Below, piece by piece: positions 34,214-43,180 of a stretch of DNA of 64,000 nt. The position numbers and the translations under genes are program-made. How positions within the stretch are numbered: position 1 is the first letter of the stretch; every line of letters starts with the position of its first letter. The notes beneath the pieces are model-generated. The model was not told the origin of the DNA. It searched no databases and worked only from the letters and a program-made list of their open reading frames with translations. This DNA is from Microbacterium sp. AG238 (GTDB lineage Bacteria; Actinomycetota; Actinomycetes; Actinomycetales; Microbacteriaceae), in NCBI RefSeq assembly GCF_003610405.1, contig NZ_RAQC01000002.1, positions 372,001-436,000 on the forward strand. Reading direction: 5' to 3'.

Positions 34214-36613
34214 TCAGCCTACGATGTCGCGACCGTGCGCCTCCGCCGTCGTGTCGCTCCGCCGCATCCGCAGGGTGACGGCGCCATCGCCCAGAGCGAT
34301 GACCCGCCGGGTACCGTCCGCTTGGCCGTGCTCGTCCTCCCACGTGAACCCGGATCCGGTGCGCACGGCCGTCGTGCCGGTGGGGCGGAGCCACGAGGCT
34401 GCGGGCAGCCGGCGCAGCTGGGCCGTCGCCCCGCGCTCGTCCCACGACAGCTGATCGATCACGATTCCGCCGCGCGCCCGGAGCCCGGTGATCCTCCCGC
34501 TCGGCCATCGTGGCGGCAGCGCCGGCAGCAGCTCCAGCGAGTCCAGCGTCGATCGGCACAGCATCGTGGCGACGACGGCGGGCAGTGCGCCGCTGGCGTC
34601 GAGGTTGAAGATGTTGCCGGCGTCGTGAGTGGTCGTCAGCGATGGGCGCCAATGCAGAAGAGCGAGCCACTCGACGCACCGCACCGCCGCTTCCGCATCG
34701 CCGAGGGCTGCGGCCGCCTGACCGAGCTGCCCGAGACCGAAGGCCATCTCCATCCGGCCCGGCGGGGGAGCGGGATCGTGTGCTCGCCACGCGATCTTGT
34801 CGGCGGTCGTGCGCCGGGCGGCCTGCCGCAGCGCGGCGGCCGACGGACCGTCACCCGTGAACGCCTCGTCGGACTCGTACCAGAGCGGGTACAGCTGCGA
34901 GGCGTGCCGGTGAGCGATGTTCTCCGGCGTCGCCGGGTCGAGCCACTCGGCCAGCGTCCCGTCGGGTGCCACGGCGAGGTCGGGGAGGCTGTTCGCCAGC
35001 GCCTCCCACCGTTCGTCGAGCGAATCGTCGCCCCGAGCGCGCCCGAGCAGACGGGCCGCGCGGGCGGCGTCGCGGTATGCCGCGATGTCGATGGCGGCAT
35101 CGATCGCGAGTGGCGTCGCCGATCCGGCGGGGGTGTTCTCGGGCGAGTAGCTCGGCGAGAAATGGCGGACGCCGCCCTCGACGACTGTCGCGGTCTCGCC
35201 GAAGGCGAGTACACCGGTGACGAGTCCCCAGAGCCGGCCGTCGACGATCGAGCGATCGCCCGTGAGCGCCACGATGTCCGCCGCTATGCGGAGGACCCAC
35301 GGGCCGGCGCCTGCCCAGAAGACGTGCGGGTACGCGCGGTCGACGTGGTTCGCGATGCCGTGTGTCGACATGCGAGAGGGAAGCAGCATCCCGGCGGCGC
35401 CGTAGATCCGGCGCGCGTTCTCGCGGTAGTCGTCGAGGTGAGGGAGGACCAGTTCGAGGAGCGAGCGGGCGAGTTCGGGGCTTCCCGTCAGGCCGATGCC
35501 GGCGAGAGCGCCGTTCTGCACGTTGCCGTTCATGGTGTAGTCCGCCGACCACGCCGGCCTCCAGGTGCCCTGCCAGACGCCCTGCAGGGTCGGGGGTAGC
35601 TCTCCGGTGGCGGCGATGATGTTCGACCGCCCCGACACGTAGGCGATCTCGATCGCGTGCCGGACGGCGTCGGCGTTCCCCGACCGCGCTTCGCGCCAGA
35701 GCTCACCGGTCGTCGCAGCATCCGCACCGGGTACGCCATGGAGGTCGAGGAGCGAGGAGGTGACGAGTGAGCCGTGGTCGCGTTCCTGCGAGCGGAGACG
35801 CTCGTCCCAGTCGGCACCGGGTGCGGGAGCGGGCGATCGTCCGGTGACGGACAGATCGAACCGCACCGTGCGACGGTCGCCGCTCGGGACGTGGATCCGC
35901 GCTTCCAGCGCGTCTTCCGCTGCCCGCCAGGCGACGTGGTGCCCGGGGGTCGTGGCGGCGACGGCGGCGACGACCCGGGCGGCCCTGTCGACGATCTCGA
36001 GGTGCCCGACCTCGCCCGCGCGCGTCCGTCCCGCGACGGTCCCCGTGTAATCGGGCGCGAACGAGGCGGCGGGAGAGTCATCGGTCGGTGCGAGCCTCAG
36101 GCGGATCCGCATCTCGGTGTCGGTGTCTGATTCGAGTGCGAGCTCGACCGTGTCGGTGCCGCGCGCGGCGACGACGCGGACCCGGTGCGTCGCGCCGGAG
36201 TCGTCGCACCAGGTCACGCTCGCCATCCCACGCGCGAGGTCGATCTCGCGCGTCGTCGACGCGCATCCGCCCGGGGTCGTCACCGTCAGCGAGCCGCAGA
36301 GCGCGAGCGGATCGGTCCAGACGAGGTCGGCGAACCCGGCCTCCGCCAGAGCGGAGTCGAAGATGTCGCCGGCCAGGCGGGAGTCACCGCGAGCGAGAGC
36401 GGCCCGCAGCCGTGGCACGGCCTCGCGAAGCAGCGGTGCCGGCGGTCGCGGGTTGGCGGGCAGGAAGAACCTCTCGTGCGCCATCGAGATGCGCAGGTCG
36501 TCGCCGGTTCCGTGGATGACGGCGCCGACGCGGCCGCTTCCGACGATGAGGCCGTGCTCCCACGAGTCGGCCGGTTCGGTGCTTCGGAACACCAGATGCG
36601 GGTGCGCGCTCAC
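34214..36613 (-). CDS. glycoside hydrolase family 95
   Basis: A 799-residue protein matching GH95, whose members are alpha-L-fucosidases and alpha-L-galactosidases. The N-terminal beta domain holds GLIVGSGRVGAVIHG; the (alpha/alpha) barrel shows LQGVWQG, SADYTMNGNVQNGALAGIGL, YSPENTP and RHASQLYPLW. There is no signal peptide, so it works inside the cell on imported material. The GTG at 36613 is chosen because it begins the conserved SAHPHLVFRSTEPA strand, 13 bases after the LacI stop. It forms a two-gene operon with the LacI regulator. Substrate could be an L-fucosyl, L-galactosyl or related unit. Confidence 0.87.
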   Translation of the reverse strand: MSAHPHLVFRSTEPADSWEHGLIVGSGRVGAVIHGTGDDLRISMAHERFFLPANPRPPAPLLREAVPRLRAALARGDSRLAGDIFDSALAEAGFADLVWTDPLALCGSLTVTTPGGCASTTREIDLARGMASVTWCDDSGATHRVRVVAARGTDTVELALESDTDTEMRIRLRLAPTDDSPAASFAPDYTGTVAGRTRAGEVGHLEIVDRAARVVAAVAATTPGHHVAWRAAEDALEARIHVPSGDRRTVRFDLSVTGRSPAPAPGADWDERLRSQERDHGSLVTSSLLDLHGVPGADAATTGELWREARSGNADAVRHAIEIAYVSGRSNIIAATGELPPTLQGVWQGTWRPAWSADYTMNGNVQNGALAGIGLTGSPELARSLLELVLPHLDDYRENARRIYGAAGMLLPSRMSTHGIANHVDRAYPHVFWAGAGPWVLRIAADIVALTGDRSIVDGRLWGLVTGVLAFGETATVVEGGVRHFSPSYSPENTPAGSATPLAIDAAIDIAAYRDAARAARLLGRARGDDSLDERWEALANSLPDLAVAPDGTLAEWLDPATPENIAHRHASQLYPLWYESDEAFTGDGPSAAALRQAARRTTADKIAWRAHDPAPPPGRMEMAFGLGQLGQAAAALGDAEAAVRCVEWLALLHWRPSLTTTHDAGNIFNLDASGALPAVVATMLCRSTLDSLELLPALPPRWPSGRITGLRARGGIVIDQLSWDERGATAQLRRLPAASWLRPTGTTAVRTGSGFTWEDEHGQADGTRRVIALGDGAVTLRMRRSDTTAEAHGRDIVG
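34216..34221 (-). promoter_or_regulatory. leaderless -10 box (mutY) overlapping the GH95 stop
   Basis: TAGGCT, six bases before the GTG at 34209. Its last T is the first base of the GH95 TGA stop, so the last two GH95 codons consist of mutY promoter sequence. Confidence 0.7.
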
Positions 36614-36626
36614 TCCGCCGCCGCGG

Positions 36627-37628
36627 TCACAGCGATTCCCGGTGGACGAGCGAGGTGGGCAGCACCTGCACGCGCTCGACGGTTTCACCGCGGATGGCGC
36701 CGAGCAGCGTGTCGGCGGCGGCGCGACCCATCTCCTCGAGCGGCTGGCGCACGGTCGTCAGCGGGGGATCGTTCGTCGCCGCGAGGAGGACGTCGTCGAA
36801 GCCGACGAGTGAGAGGTCGGTCGGCACACGCCTTCCGGCGGCCTGGAGCACGCGCATGGCACCGGCGGCCATGAGATCGGAGCACGCGAACACCCCGTCG
36901 AGGGTCGGGACGCGCTGCAGCAGCCGGGCCATCGCCGCCGTCCCGCTGTCGAGGGTGAAGTCGCCGTGGACGATGGGTCCCGGCTCGATGCCGTGGCGCG
37001 CGAGCTCGTCGGTCCAGCCGCGGGTGCGTTCGCGGGCCTGTTCCATGTCGAGCGGCCCCGTGATGATGCCGATGTTGCGGCGTCCGTGTTCGACGAGCGC
37101 TCGCGCGGCGAGGACCCCGCCCCCGTAGTTGTCGGAGTCGATCACGATCGGGTCGGGGCCGATCTCGCCACGCGGCCGGCCCACCCACGCGATCGGCACG
37201 GGCGAGTCGGCGAGCCTGTCGACGAGGTGGGTGATCTCGTGCTGGAGCACCACGATCGCGCCGTCGATCGCGCCGGATCGCAAGAACCGCGGGATGCGAT
37301 CGAGGTCTTCGTGATCGGCGGGCAGCAGCACGGGCTGCACCTCGCCGGCGGATAGGCCCTTGGCCGCGCCCTTCATGACCGCCGTGAAGAACGTGCCGCT
37401 CAGTCCGCCCAGCTCGTCGAACGCGATGACGAGTCCGATCGCGCCGGCTCGTCCGCCGCGCAGCACCCGCGCTGCGAAGTTCGTCTCATAACCCAGGCGC
37501 GCGGCCTCGCGGCCGACGGCTGCCGCCATGGCCGGGTCGACGTTCGTCGCTCCGGCCAGGACGCGCGCGGCCGTGGCGCGTGAGACGCCGGCGGCGCGGG
37601 CGACGTCGACGATGGTCGGTCGAGACAT
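36627..37628 (-). CDS. LacI-family transcriptional regulator 1
   Basis: A 333-residue LacI/GalR regulator: helix-turn-helix TIVDVARAAGVSRATAARVL (about 5-24), hinge helix with AARVLRG, and a sugar-binding periplasmic-protein-like domain (about 60-333) with FACSDLMAAGAM and SLVGFDD. ATG at 37628 behind GAGGAAGAGG. The open frame extends much further upstream but that part is unrelated. It divergently neighbours the ABC transporter operon; candidate operators of shared sequence lie at 37661 and 37814, and a third related palindrome at 46780. Most likely a repressor relieved by an arabinosyl/galactosyl oligosaccharide. Confidence 0.93.
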   Translation of the reverse strand: MSRPTIVDVARAAGVSRATAARVLAGATNVDPAMAAAVGREAARLGYETNFAARVLRGGRAGAIGLVIAFDELGGLSGTFFTAVMKGAAKGLSAGEVQPVLLPADHEDLDRIPRFLRSGAIDGAIVVLQHEITHLVDRLADSPVPIAWVGRPRGEIGPDPIVIDSDNYGGGVLAARALVEHGRRNIGIITGPLDMEQARERTRGWTDELARHGIEPGPIVHGDFTLDSGTAAMARLLQRVPTLDGVFACSDLMAAGAMRVLQAAGRRVPTDLSLVGFDDVLLAATNDPPLTTVRQPLEEMGRAAADTLLGAIRGETVERVQVLPTSLVHRESL

Positions 37629-37660
37629 GGCTTCCTCTTCCTCAATTCCGGATCGGAGCG

Positions 37661-37678
37661 CGAAAGATCGTTCTCCGA
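37661..37678. promoter_or_regulatory. candidate LacI operator O2
   Basis: CGAAAGATCGTTCTCCGA, 33 bases before the lacI start; the core AGATCGTTCTC is identical to the reverse complement of O1. Suggests autoregulation. Confidence 0.55.
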
Positions 37679-37775
37679 CGCGATGATCTTTGCACGACGG
37701 TAGCCGCCGTGCGCAACTTTGCGACGGTGACGGGGGTCTCTCCATGCGTGTCACGAAACAGAAGGATGCTGCGGC

Positions 37776-37804
37776 TTGCCAGGCATTCGAACACGGGATA
37801 CTGT
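37776..37804 (+). promoter_or_regulatory. candidate promoter of the ABC transporter operon
   Basis: TTGCCA, 17 bases, then TACTGT (with overlapping GATACT). Operator O1 starts ten bases further on, at the expected transcription start. Confidence 0.5.
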
Positions 37805-37813
37805 GTCCCGGCA

Positions 37814-37831
37814 TGAGAGAACGATCTCTCA
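37814..37831. promoter_or_regulatory. candidate LacI operator O1
   Basis: TGAGAGA-ACGA-TCTCTCA, a perfect seven-bp palindrome with a central CG as in LacI-family operators, just downstream of the transporter promoter. Confidence 0.65.
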
Positions 37832-37887
37832 GTGGGGTATCTGATCGCCCCGCGCACATCACATGTCCCCAAAGAAGAGGAGCAGTT

Positions 37888-39165
37888 GTGAATCGTCGCA
37901 GACTGGCCCTGCCCATCGCAGCTCTCGGCGTCGTCGCGATCGCGATGACCGCGTGCACATCCGGTGGATCCGGCGGCGGGTCGGATGACCCGAACGCCGA
38001 GTTCGAGTTCTGGTCGTTCACGGGTATCGGGCAGCAGGACTCCGTCAACCAATATCTCGAGCAGAACCCGGACGCCAAGGTGAAGCTGTCGGAGGTGGGC
38101 AGCACCGCCGAGACCGCCACAGCGCTCACCGCGGCCCTCGCCGGCGGACGCGTTCCCGACCTCGTCATGATCCAGAACGACGAGCTGCCGAAGTTCATCG
38201 CGAACCCGAGCAACTTCATCGATCTGCGTACCCTCGGGGGTGATGACCTCGGCGAGGGGTATCTCGACTGGGCCATCGCCGAGGCGACCGGCGAGGACGG
38301 ATCGATCGTCGGCATCCCGACGGATATCGGCGGACTGGGGTTCGCCTACCGTGCCGACCTCTTCGAGGCGGCGGGGCTTCCGACCGACCCGGATGAGGTC
38401 GCCGAGATGTGGTCGACGTGGGACGGCTTCATCGAGATGGGCAAGAAGTACACGGCCGCGACCGGAGAGCCCTTCGTCGACAACGTCGAGACGAGCGTCT
38501 TCTTCTCGACCGTGAACCAGGTCACCGAGAAGTACTACACCCCCGACGGCGAGCTCATCTTCGACACCAACCCGCAGGTCGAGGAGGCGTTCGACGTCGC
38601 GGTGCGCACCTACGAGGCGGGCATCAGTGCCGGTATCGCCGCGTGGTCGTCCGGCTGGGCGCCGGGCAAGGCGAACGGCGCCTTCGCCGTGAGCACGGCA
38701 CCGTCGTGGATGCTGTCGGGCTACAAGAACGACGCACCCGACACCGAGGGTCTCTGGCGAGTGGCCTCGATCCCGGGCGTCGGCGGCAACTGGGGCGGCA
38801 GCGTCATCGCGATCCCGGCCCGCGCGAAGAACCCGCAGGCGGCATGGAAGTACATCGAGACGATGCTCTCGCCCGAAGGCCAGACGGCTCACTTCGCCCG
38901 CACCGGCACCTTCCCGGCAGCCAAGAGCGCTCTCGAGAGCACCGAGGTCACCAGCTACACCGACCCGTTCTTCGGGGACTCCCGGATCGGTGAGGTCATC
39001 AGCAACTCGGTGCTGCAGTTCCAGTCGTTCCACAACGGACCCGACACGAGCGCGATCGGGGCGGCACTGCTCAACGCGCTCGTCGACATGGAGGCGGGTA
39101 ACGTCGCGCCGCGCGAAGCGTGGCAGACCGGCGTCGACAGCGCCCGGGCCGCGATCGGCGGTTGA
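37888..39165 (+). CDS. ABC sugar transporter, substrate-binding lipoprotein
   Basis: A 425-residue extracellular sugar-binding lipoprotein: MNRRR start, hydrophobic core, lipobox MTAC, then a Gly/Ser linker. The mature part follows the family 1 carbohydrate-binding fold: FWSFTG, ALAGGRVPDLVMIQ, GIPTDIGGLGFAYRADLF and the C-terminal KNPQAAWKYIETML and TGTFPAAKSA blocks. It captures the oligosaccharide for the two permeases. The GTG start at 37888 follows AAGAAGAGGAG; upstream codons are unrelated. A perfect 15-bp hairpin after the stop separates it from the permease genes. Confidence 0.94.
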   Translation: MNRRRLALPIAALGVVAIAMTACTSGGSGGGSDDPNAEFEFWSFTGIGQQDSVNQYLEQNPDAKVKLSEVGSTAETATALTAALAGGRVPDLVMIQNDELPKFIANPSNFIDLRTLGGDDLGEGYLDWAIAEATGEDGSIVGIPTDIGGLGFAYRADLFEAAGLPTDPDEVAEMWSTWDGFIEMGKKYTAATGEPFVDNVETSVFFSTVNQVTEKYYTPDGELIFDTNPQVEEAFDVAVRTYEAGISAGIAAWSSGWAPGKANGAFAVSTAPSWMLSGYKNDAPDTEGLWRVASIPGVGGNWGGSVIAIPARAKNPQAAWKYIETMLSPEGQTAHFARTGTFPAAKSALESTEVTSYTDPFFGDSRIGEVISNSVLQFQSFHNGPDTSAIGAALLNALVDMEAGNVAPREAWQTGVDSARAAIGG

Positions 39166-39177
39166 CCTTACCCGTTC

Positions 39178-39209
39178 GGTGGTGGTCCGCCCCTGGGCGG
39201 ACCACCACC
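39178..39209 (+). other. 15-bp hairpin between binding protein and permease genes
   Basis: GGTGGTGGTCCGCCC with GGGCGGACCACCACC around CT. No T-tract. Such hairpins after binding-protein genes protect the upstream mRNA 3' end and let the binding protein exceed the permeases. Confidence 0.8.
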
Positions 39210-39226
39210 CTCATCGAGGACGCACC

Positions 39227-40198
39227 ATGACTGCGACAGCCACCGCCACCTCCATCACCATCGACAAGAGAACCGCTCGGCGCGAACGTCCGCCCAGACG
39301 CGCCATCCGACAGCCGCTCGCCGAGCGCATCGCGCCCTACATCTACATCGCCCCGTTCTTCGTCATCTTCTTGATCTTCGGGCTGTTCCCCCTGCTGTTC
39401 ACGTTCTACGTGGCCCTGTTCGACTGGAACCCGATCGGCGAGCAGACGTTCGTGGGCCTGGCGAACTTCGAGCGGCTCGTCCAGGACACGCGCTTCTGGA
39501 ACGCGTTCGTGAACACCTTCGGGATCTTCCTCATCTCCACGATCCCGCAGCTGCTCCTGGCTCTCGGGCTCGCGCACCTGCTGAACCACGCGACCCTGAA
39601 GATGGCGAACTTCTTCCGCATGGCGCTGCTGGTTCCCTACATCACATCGGTCGCCGCGACAGCCCTCGTCTTCGCGCAGATCTTCGACAAGAACTTCGGG
39701 CTCATCAACTGGGTGCTCGACCTCTTCGGCATCCCGGCGGTGAACTTCCTGTCGTCGCAGGTCGGCTCGTGGATCGTCATCTCGTCGATGGTGATGTGGC
39801 GCTGGTTCGGATACAACACGCTGCTCTACCTCGCCGGGCTCCAGGCGCTCCCGCGCGAGATGTACGAAGCGGCCTCGGTCGACGGCGCATCGGGATGGCA
39901 GCAGTTCATCCACCTCACCATCCCGTCGCTGCGCCCCATCATCATCTTCACGGTCATCATGTCGACCATCGGCGGTCTGCAGATCTTCACGGAGCCGCTG
40001 CTGGTGGCCCCGGAGTCGGGGCTGACCTGCGGCGGCGGGCGCCAGTGCCAGACCCTCGCGCTGTTCCTCTACGAGCAGGGCTTCGGCCAGTTCGAGTTCG
40101 GCTACGGCTCGGCGATCGGCGTCGCCCTCTTCGTCGTGGTCGTCGTCGTGTCGGCGATCAACTTCTTCCTGACCACCCGCACCCGAAAGGCCCGATGA
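39227..40198 (+). CDS. ABC sugar transporter permease 1 (MalF type)
   Basis: A 323-residue integral permease with six or seven helices. The cytoplasmic EAA loop, which contacts the ATPase, is EAASVDGASGWQQFIHLTIPSLRP (about 205-230). The N-terminus is a 40-residue basic tail before the first helix (YIYIAPFFVIFLIFGLFP). ATG at 39227. The next permease starts within its stop codon (ATGA). No ATP-binding subunit gene exists in the island, so a shared MsmK/MsiK-type ATPase elsewhere is expected. Confidence 0.94.
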   Translation: MTATATATSITIDKRTARRERPPRRAIRQPLAERIAPYIYIAPFFVIFLIFGLFPLLFTFYVALFDWNPIGEQTFVGLANFERLVQDTRFWNAFVNTFGIFLISTIPQLLLALGLAHLLNHATLKMANFFRMALLVPYITSVAATALVFAQIFDKNFGLINWVLDLFGIPAVNFLSSQVGSWIVISSMVMWRWFGYNTLLYLAGLQALPREMYEAASVDGASGWQQFIHLTIPSLRPIIIFTVIMSTIGGLQIFTEPLLVAPESGLTCGGGRQCQTLALFLYEQGFGQFEFGYGSAIGVALFVVVVVVSAINFFLTTRTRKAR

Positions 40199-41109
40199 TG
40201 TCCGACGCCGTCGACACAGCTGTGCCGCACCCCCTCGCCCCGGCCGCCCTGAGCGCGCCCCGCAAGCGTCCTCGGCGCGGCGGCGGTCGCGTCGGACGCG
40301 TGCCGTGGCCGGTCTACGTCCTGCTCGGGATCGCGGTCGTGATCAGCGTCTTCCCGCTCTACTACATGTTCGTGATCGCCTCGGTGGGGGCCTCCGCCGT
40401 CACCTCGATCCCGCCGCGCTTCTACCCCGGACTGAACTTCTTCGACATCGCGACGAAGGTGTTCGACACCGTGCCCTTCTTCCAGTCGCTGCTCAACAGC
40501 GCGATCGTCTCGCTCTCGATCGCGGTCATCGCGTCGCTGCTGTGCGCGCTGGCCGGGTTCGCCTTCGCGAAGCTGCAGTTCCGGGGCCGTAACGCCCTGT
40601 TCGTCATCGTGCTGCTCACCATGACGGTGCCCGCTCAGCTGAGCGTCATCCCGCAGTACCTGATCATCTCGTGGCTGGACTGGGTCGACACCCTGCAGGC
40701 GATCATCGTGCCCGGGCTCGCCAGCGCGTTCGGCATCTTCTGGATGCGGCAGCACATGGCGACCACCCTCAACGACGAGCTCATGCATGCGGCCCGCATC
40801 GACGGTGCGAACAGCTGGCAGATCTTCTGGCGTATCGGATTCCCGGTGGTGCGGCCGGCGGCGTTCGTGCTCGGTCTCATCACGTTCACGTCGGTGTGGA
40901 ACGACTTCATGTGGCCCTTCATCGTGCTGAAGTCGCCCGAGCTGTTCACGGTGCAGATCGCGCTCAAGCAGCTGCAGGCGAACCGCTCGATCGACCTCGC
41001 GCTGACGATGGGCGGATCGTTCCTGGCGACACTGCCGCTGCTCATCGTCTTCTTCGTCGTCGGGCGGCGTATGGTGGCGGGCATCATGGACGGGGCGTTC
41101 AAGGGGTGA
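40195..41109 (+). CDS. ABC sugar transporter permease 2 (MalG type)
   Basis: A 304-residue permease with an N-terminal Pro/Arg-rich tail, six helices and the EAA loop HAARIDGANSWQIFWRIGFPVVRP (about 195-220). ATG at 40195 overlaps the upstream stop as ATGA; ATG at 40198 is an alternative three bases on. The ThuA gene begins in its own stop codon (GTGA). It forms the channel with permease 1. Family members carry mono- or oligosaccharides such as arabino- or galacto-oligomers; cargo here is inferred only from neighbours. Confidence 0.94.
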   Translation: MMSDAVDTAVPHPLAPAALSAPRKRPRRGGGRVGRVPWPVYVLLGIAVVISVFPLYYMFVIASVGASAVTSIPPRFYPGLNFFDIATKVFDTVPFFQSLLNSAIVSLSIAVIASLLCALAGFAFAKLQFRGRNALFVIVLLTMTVPAQLSVIPQYLIISWLDWVDTLQAIIVPGLASAFGIFWMRQHMATTLNDELMHAARIDGANSWQIFWRIGFPVVRPAAFVLGLITFTSVWNDFMWPFIVLKSPELFTVQIALKQLQANRSIDLALTMGGSFLATLPLLIVFFVVGRRMVAGIMDGAFKG

Positions 41110-41885
41110 CGAGCACAGCGAGCGCCCCCATCCGCGTGCTGGTGTGGGGCGAGAACCATCACGAGAAGCACCACGACATCCCGCGCGCCCTCTACCCCGA
41201 CACGATGCACGGGACCATCGCCGCCGGGCTTCGGCGACTGCTCGGCGACGATGCCGTCGTCGAGACGGCGACACTCGACGATCCCGAGCACGGTCTGAGC
41301 GAGGAGCGGCTCGCGCAGACCGACGTGCTGTTCTGGTGGGGACACCTCCTGCACCACGAGGTCGACGACGTCGTCATCGAGCGGGTGCACCGCCACGTGC
41401 TCGGCGGGCTCGGGTTCGTGGCGCTGCATTCGGCGCATTTCTCGAAGGTCTTCGTCCGTCTCATGGGGACGACCTGCGCGCTGCGCTGGCGCCAGGCGCA
41501 GGACCGCGAACTCGTGTGGACGGTCTCGCCCACGCATCCGATCGCGGCGGGTGTGCCGCAACCGATCGTCATCCCCGAACAGGAGATGTACGGCGAGTTC
41601 TTCGACGTGCCGCAGCCGGACGAGCTCGTGTTCGTCTCCAACTTCTCGGGCGGCGAGGTGTTCCGCTCGGGGATGACGTTCTTCCGCGGCCACGGGCGGG
41701 TGTTCTACTTCTCGCCGGGCGACCAGGACTATCCCGTCTACCATCAGCCCGAGATCCAGCTCGTTCTCGCCAACGCGGCACGATGGGCTCGGAACGATCG
41801 CCCCCGCGGCACCGCCCGGCTGGCGATGCATCGGACGGGGGAGTGGGACACTCCGCGCGAGTGGAACGGCGAGGAGCAGTCGTGA
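41106..41885 (+). CDS. ThuA-like protein 1
   Basis: A 259-residue ThuA-domain protein: VLVWGENHHEKHHD at the start, LFWWGHLLHHEVDD, GFVALHSAHFSKVF, and FRGHGRVFYFSPG, YHQPEIQLVLANAARW near the end. The fold is that of class I glutamine amidotransferases but without the nucleophile Cys. ThuA of rhizobia belongs to trehalose/maltitol use via 3-keto-sugars; its own reaction is uncertain. The start is GTG at 41106 inside the permease stop. The dehydrogenase gene next to it overlaps in the same way (GTGA), so the pair is coupled. Confidence 0.88.
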   Translation: MTSTASAPIRVLVWGENHHEKHHDIPRALYPDTMHGTIAAGLRRLLGDDAVVETATLDDPEHGLSEERLAQTDVLFWWGHLLHHEVDDVVIERVHRHVLGGLGFVALHSAHFSKVFVRLMGTTCALRWRQAQDRELVWTVSPTHPIAAGVPQPIVIPEQEMYGEFFDVPQPDELVFVSNFSGGEVFRSGMTFFRGHGRVFYFSPGDQDYPVYHQPEIQLVLANAARWARNDRPRGTARLAMHRTGEWDTPREWNGEEQS

Positions 41886-42970
41886 ACGGAGACGCCCGTC
41901 GTGTCGTCGTGGTCGGGGCCGGAGCGATGGGGAAGGCGTGGATCGACACGGTCGCCCGCCGTCCCGATCTCGAGATCGTCGGGCTCGTCGATGTCGTCGT
42001 CGACGCCGCACGGACCGCTGCGCTCGAGCGGGGCCTCGTCGTGGCGAGCTTCGGCTCGGTCGACGACGCGCTCGCCGCACTCGGCGTTGACCTGGTCGTC
42101 AATGTCACGATCCCGCAGGCGCATCTCGAGGTGAGCGCGGCAGCGCTGCGGGCGGGTGTTCCCGTCCTCAGCGAGAAGCCGGTGACGCCGACCGTGGCGG
42201 AAGCGCTGCTGCTGTCCGCCATCAGCGCATCGACGGGAACCCTGATGGCGACGAGCCAGTCGCGTCGGCATTCCCGGGGGATCCGGGCCTTCCGTGATGC
42301 TCTCGTCGCCCTCGGCGGGGCCGAGCAGCTGGACGTCCGCTTCTTCCAGAACCCGCGGTTCGGGGGCTTCCGCGACGAGATGCCCTCGCCTCTGCTCGTG
42401 GACATGGCCATCCACCAGTTCGATCAGGCGCGATACCTGCTCTCGGGCGAACCCGTGTCGGTCTACTGCGAGGAGTTCTCGCCGAGCTGGAGCTGGTACC
42501 GCGGTGACGCTGCGGCAGAGGCGGTCTTCCGTTTCGCGGACGGGCGCCGTTTCTCGTACTCCGGCAGCTGGTGCGCCGACGGGCTGACGACGTCATGGAA
42601 TGGCGACTGGCGGGGGAGCGCCGCCGGCGGATCCGCTGCCTGGGACGGTGAGACAGAGGTCGTGGTCCAGCCCCGAGAGGGCAGCGCGCAGGCCTGCGCG
42701 CTGGCGGACGGGGCCGAGGGACTGGATGCCGCGCTCGCCGAGTTCGTCGCGGCCCTCGACAGCGGTCCGGTGCCGTCCGGCGAGATCACGCGGAACATCG
42801 GCAGCCTCGCGATGGTCGAGGCGGCCGTGGCGTCCGCGGCCACCGGCGCCCCGGTCAGGTTCGACGACCTGTTCGAGCGGGCATCGGCGCGCGCCGAGGA
42901 GCTCGCTCGCGTCGGGGGCTTCGATGACGCCGCCGGCGTGCTCGGGAGCGACCCGCGCCGCGCGTCCTGA
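41882..42970 (+). CDS. Gfo/Idh/MocA-family oxidoreductase A
   Basis: A 362-residue NAD(P) sugar dehydrogenase: Rossmann GAGAMG near the N-terminus, the SEKPVTP block holding the catalytic Lys, and a C-terminal mixed sheet with DMAIHQFDQARYLL, where the His is the usual catalytic partner. The reaction is probably oxidation at one carbon of a sugar or glycoside; position and substrate are unknown. Start is GTG at 41882, overlapping the ThuA stop. It ends the five-gene transporter operon. A minisatellite and two hairpin repeats follow before the convergent GH27 gene. Confidence 0.93.
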   Translation: MNGDARRVVVVGAGAMGKAWIDTVARRPDLEIVGLVDVVVDAARTAALERGLVVASFGSVDDALAALGVDLVVNVTIPQAHLEVSAAALRAGVPVLSEKPVTPTVAEALLLSAISASTGTLMATSQSRRHSRGIRAFRDALVALGGAEQLDVRFFQNPRFGGFRDEMPSPLLVDMAIHQFDQARYLLSGEPVSVYCEEFSPSWSWYRGDAAAEAVFRFADGRRFSYSGSWCADGLTTSWNGDWRGSAAGGSAAWDGETEVVVQPREGSAQACALADGAEGLDAALAEFVAALDSGPVPSGEITRNIGSLAMVEAAVASAATGAPVRFDDLFERASARAEELARVGGFDDAAGVLGSDPRRAS

Positions 42971-42979
42971 CGGTCAGCC

Positions 42980-43089
42980 CGACGCCGGCCCAACGCCGGC
43001 CCGACGCCAGTCCGACGCCGGCTCGACGCCAGTCCGACGCCGGCTCGACGCCAGCCCGACGCCGGCCCGACGCCAGCACGACGCCGGCC
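42980..43089. repeat. minisatellite, ten 11-bp units
   Basis: Exactly ten units of 11 bp with consensus CGACGCC(G/A)G(C/T)C, starting ten bases after the oxidoreductase stop. Units alternate GGC(C/T) and AG(T/C)C, giving a 22-bp higher-order period. No coding frame is supported; it lies between convergent genes. Confidence 0.9.
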
Positions 43090-43137
43090 CGACGTGAATG
43101 GTCGTGTCAGCGGCGAGTTGGCAGCCGTTTGCGTCGG
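43089..43137. repeat. 49-bp hairpin repeat, copy 2
   Basis: Arms CCGACGTGAATGG and CCGTTTGCGTCGG around 23 bases. Relative to copy 1, the arm changes keep pairing as G-T or A-T pairs. It starts where the minisatellite ends. Confidence 0.8.
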
Positions 43138-43180
43138 CTCGCGTGCCGGAGGGGAGCGCGGGTCGTCGATGGTCGCCGAC

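Noticed and set aside
42980..43089. CRISPR array
   Set aside because: Units are 11 bp, contiguous, without spacers, and there are no cas genes.
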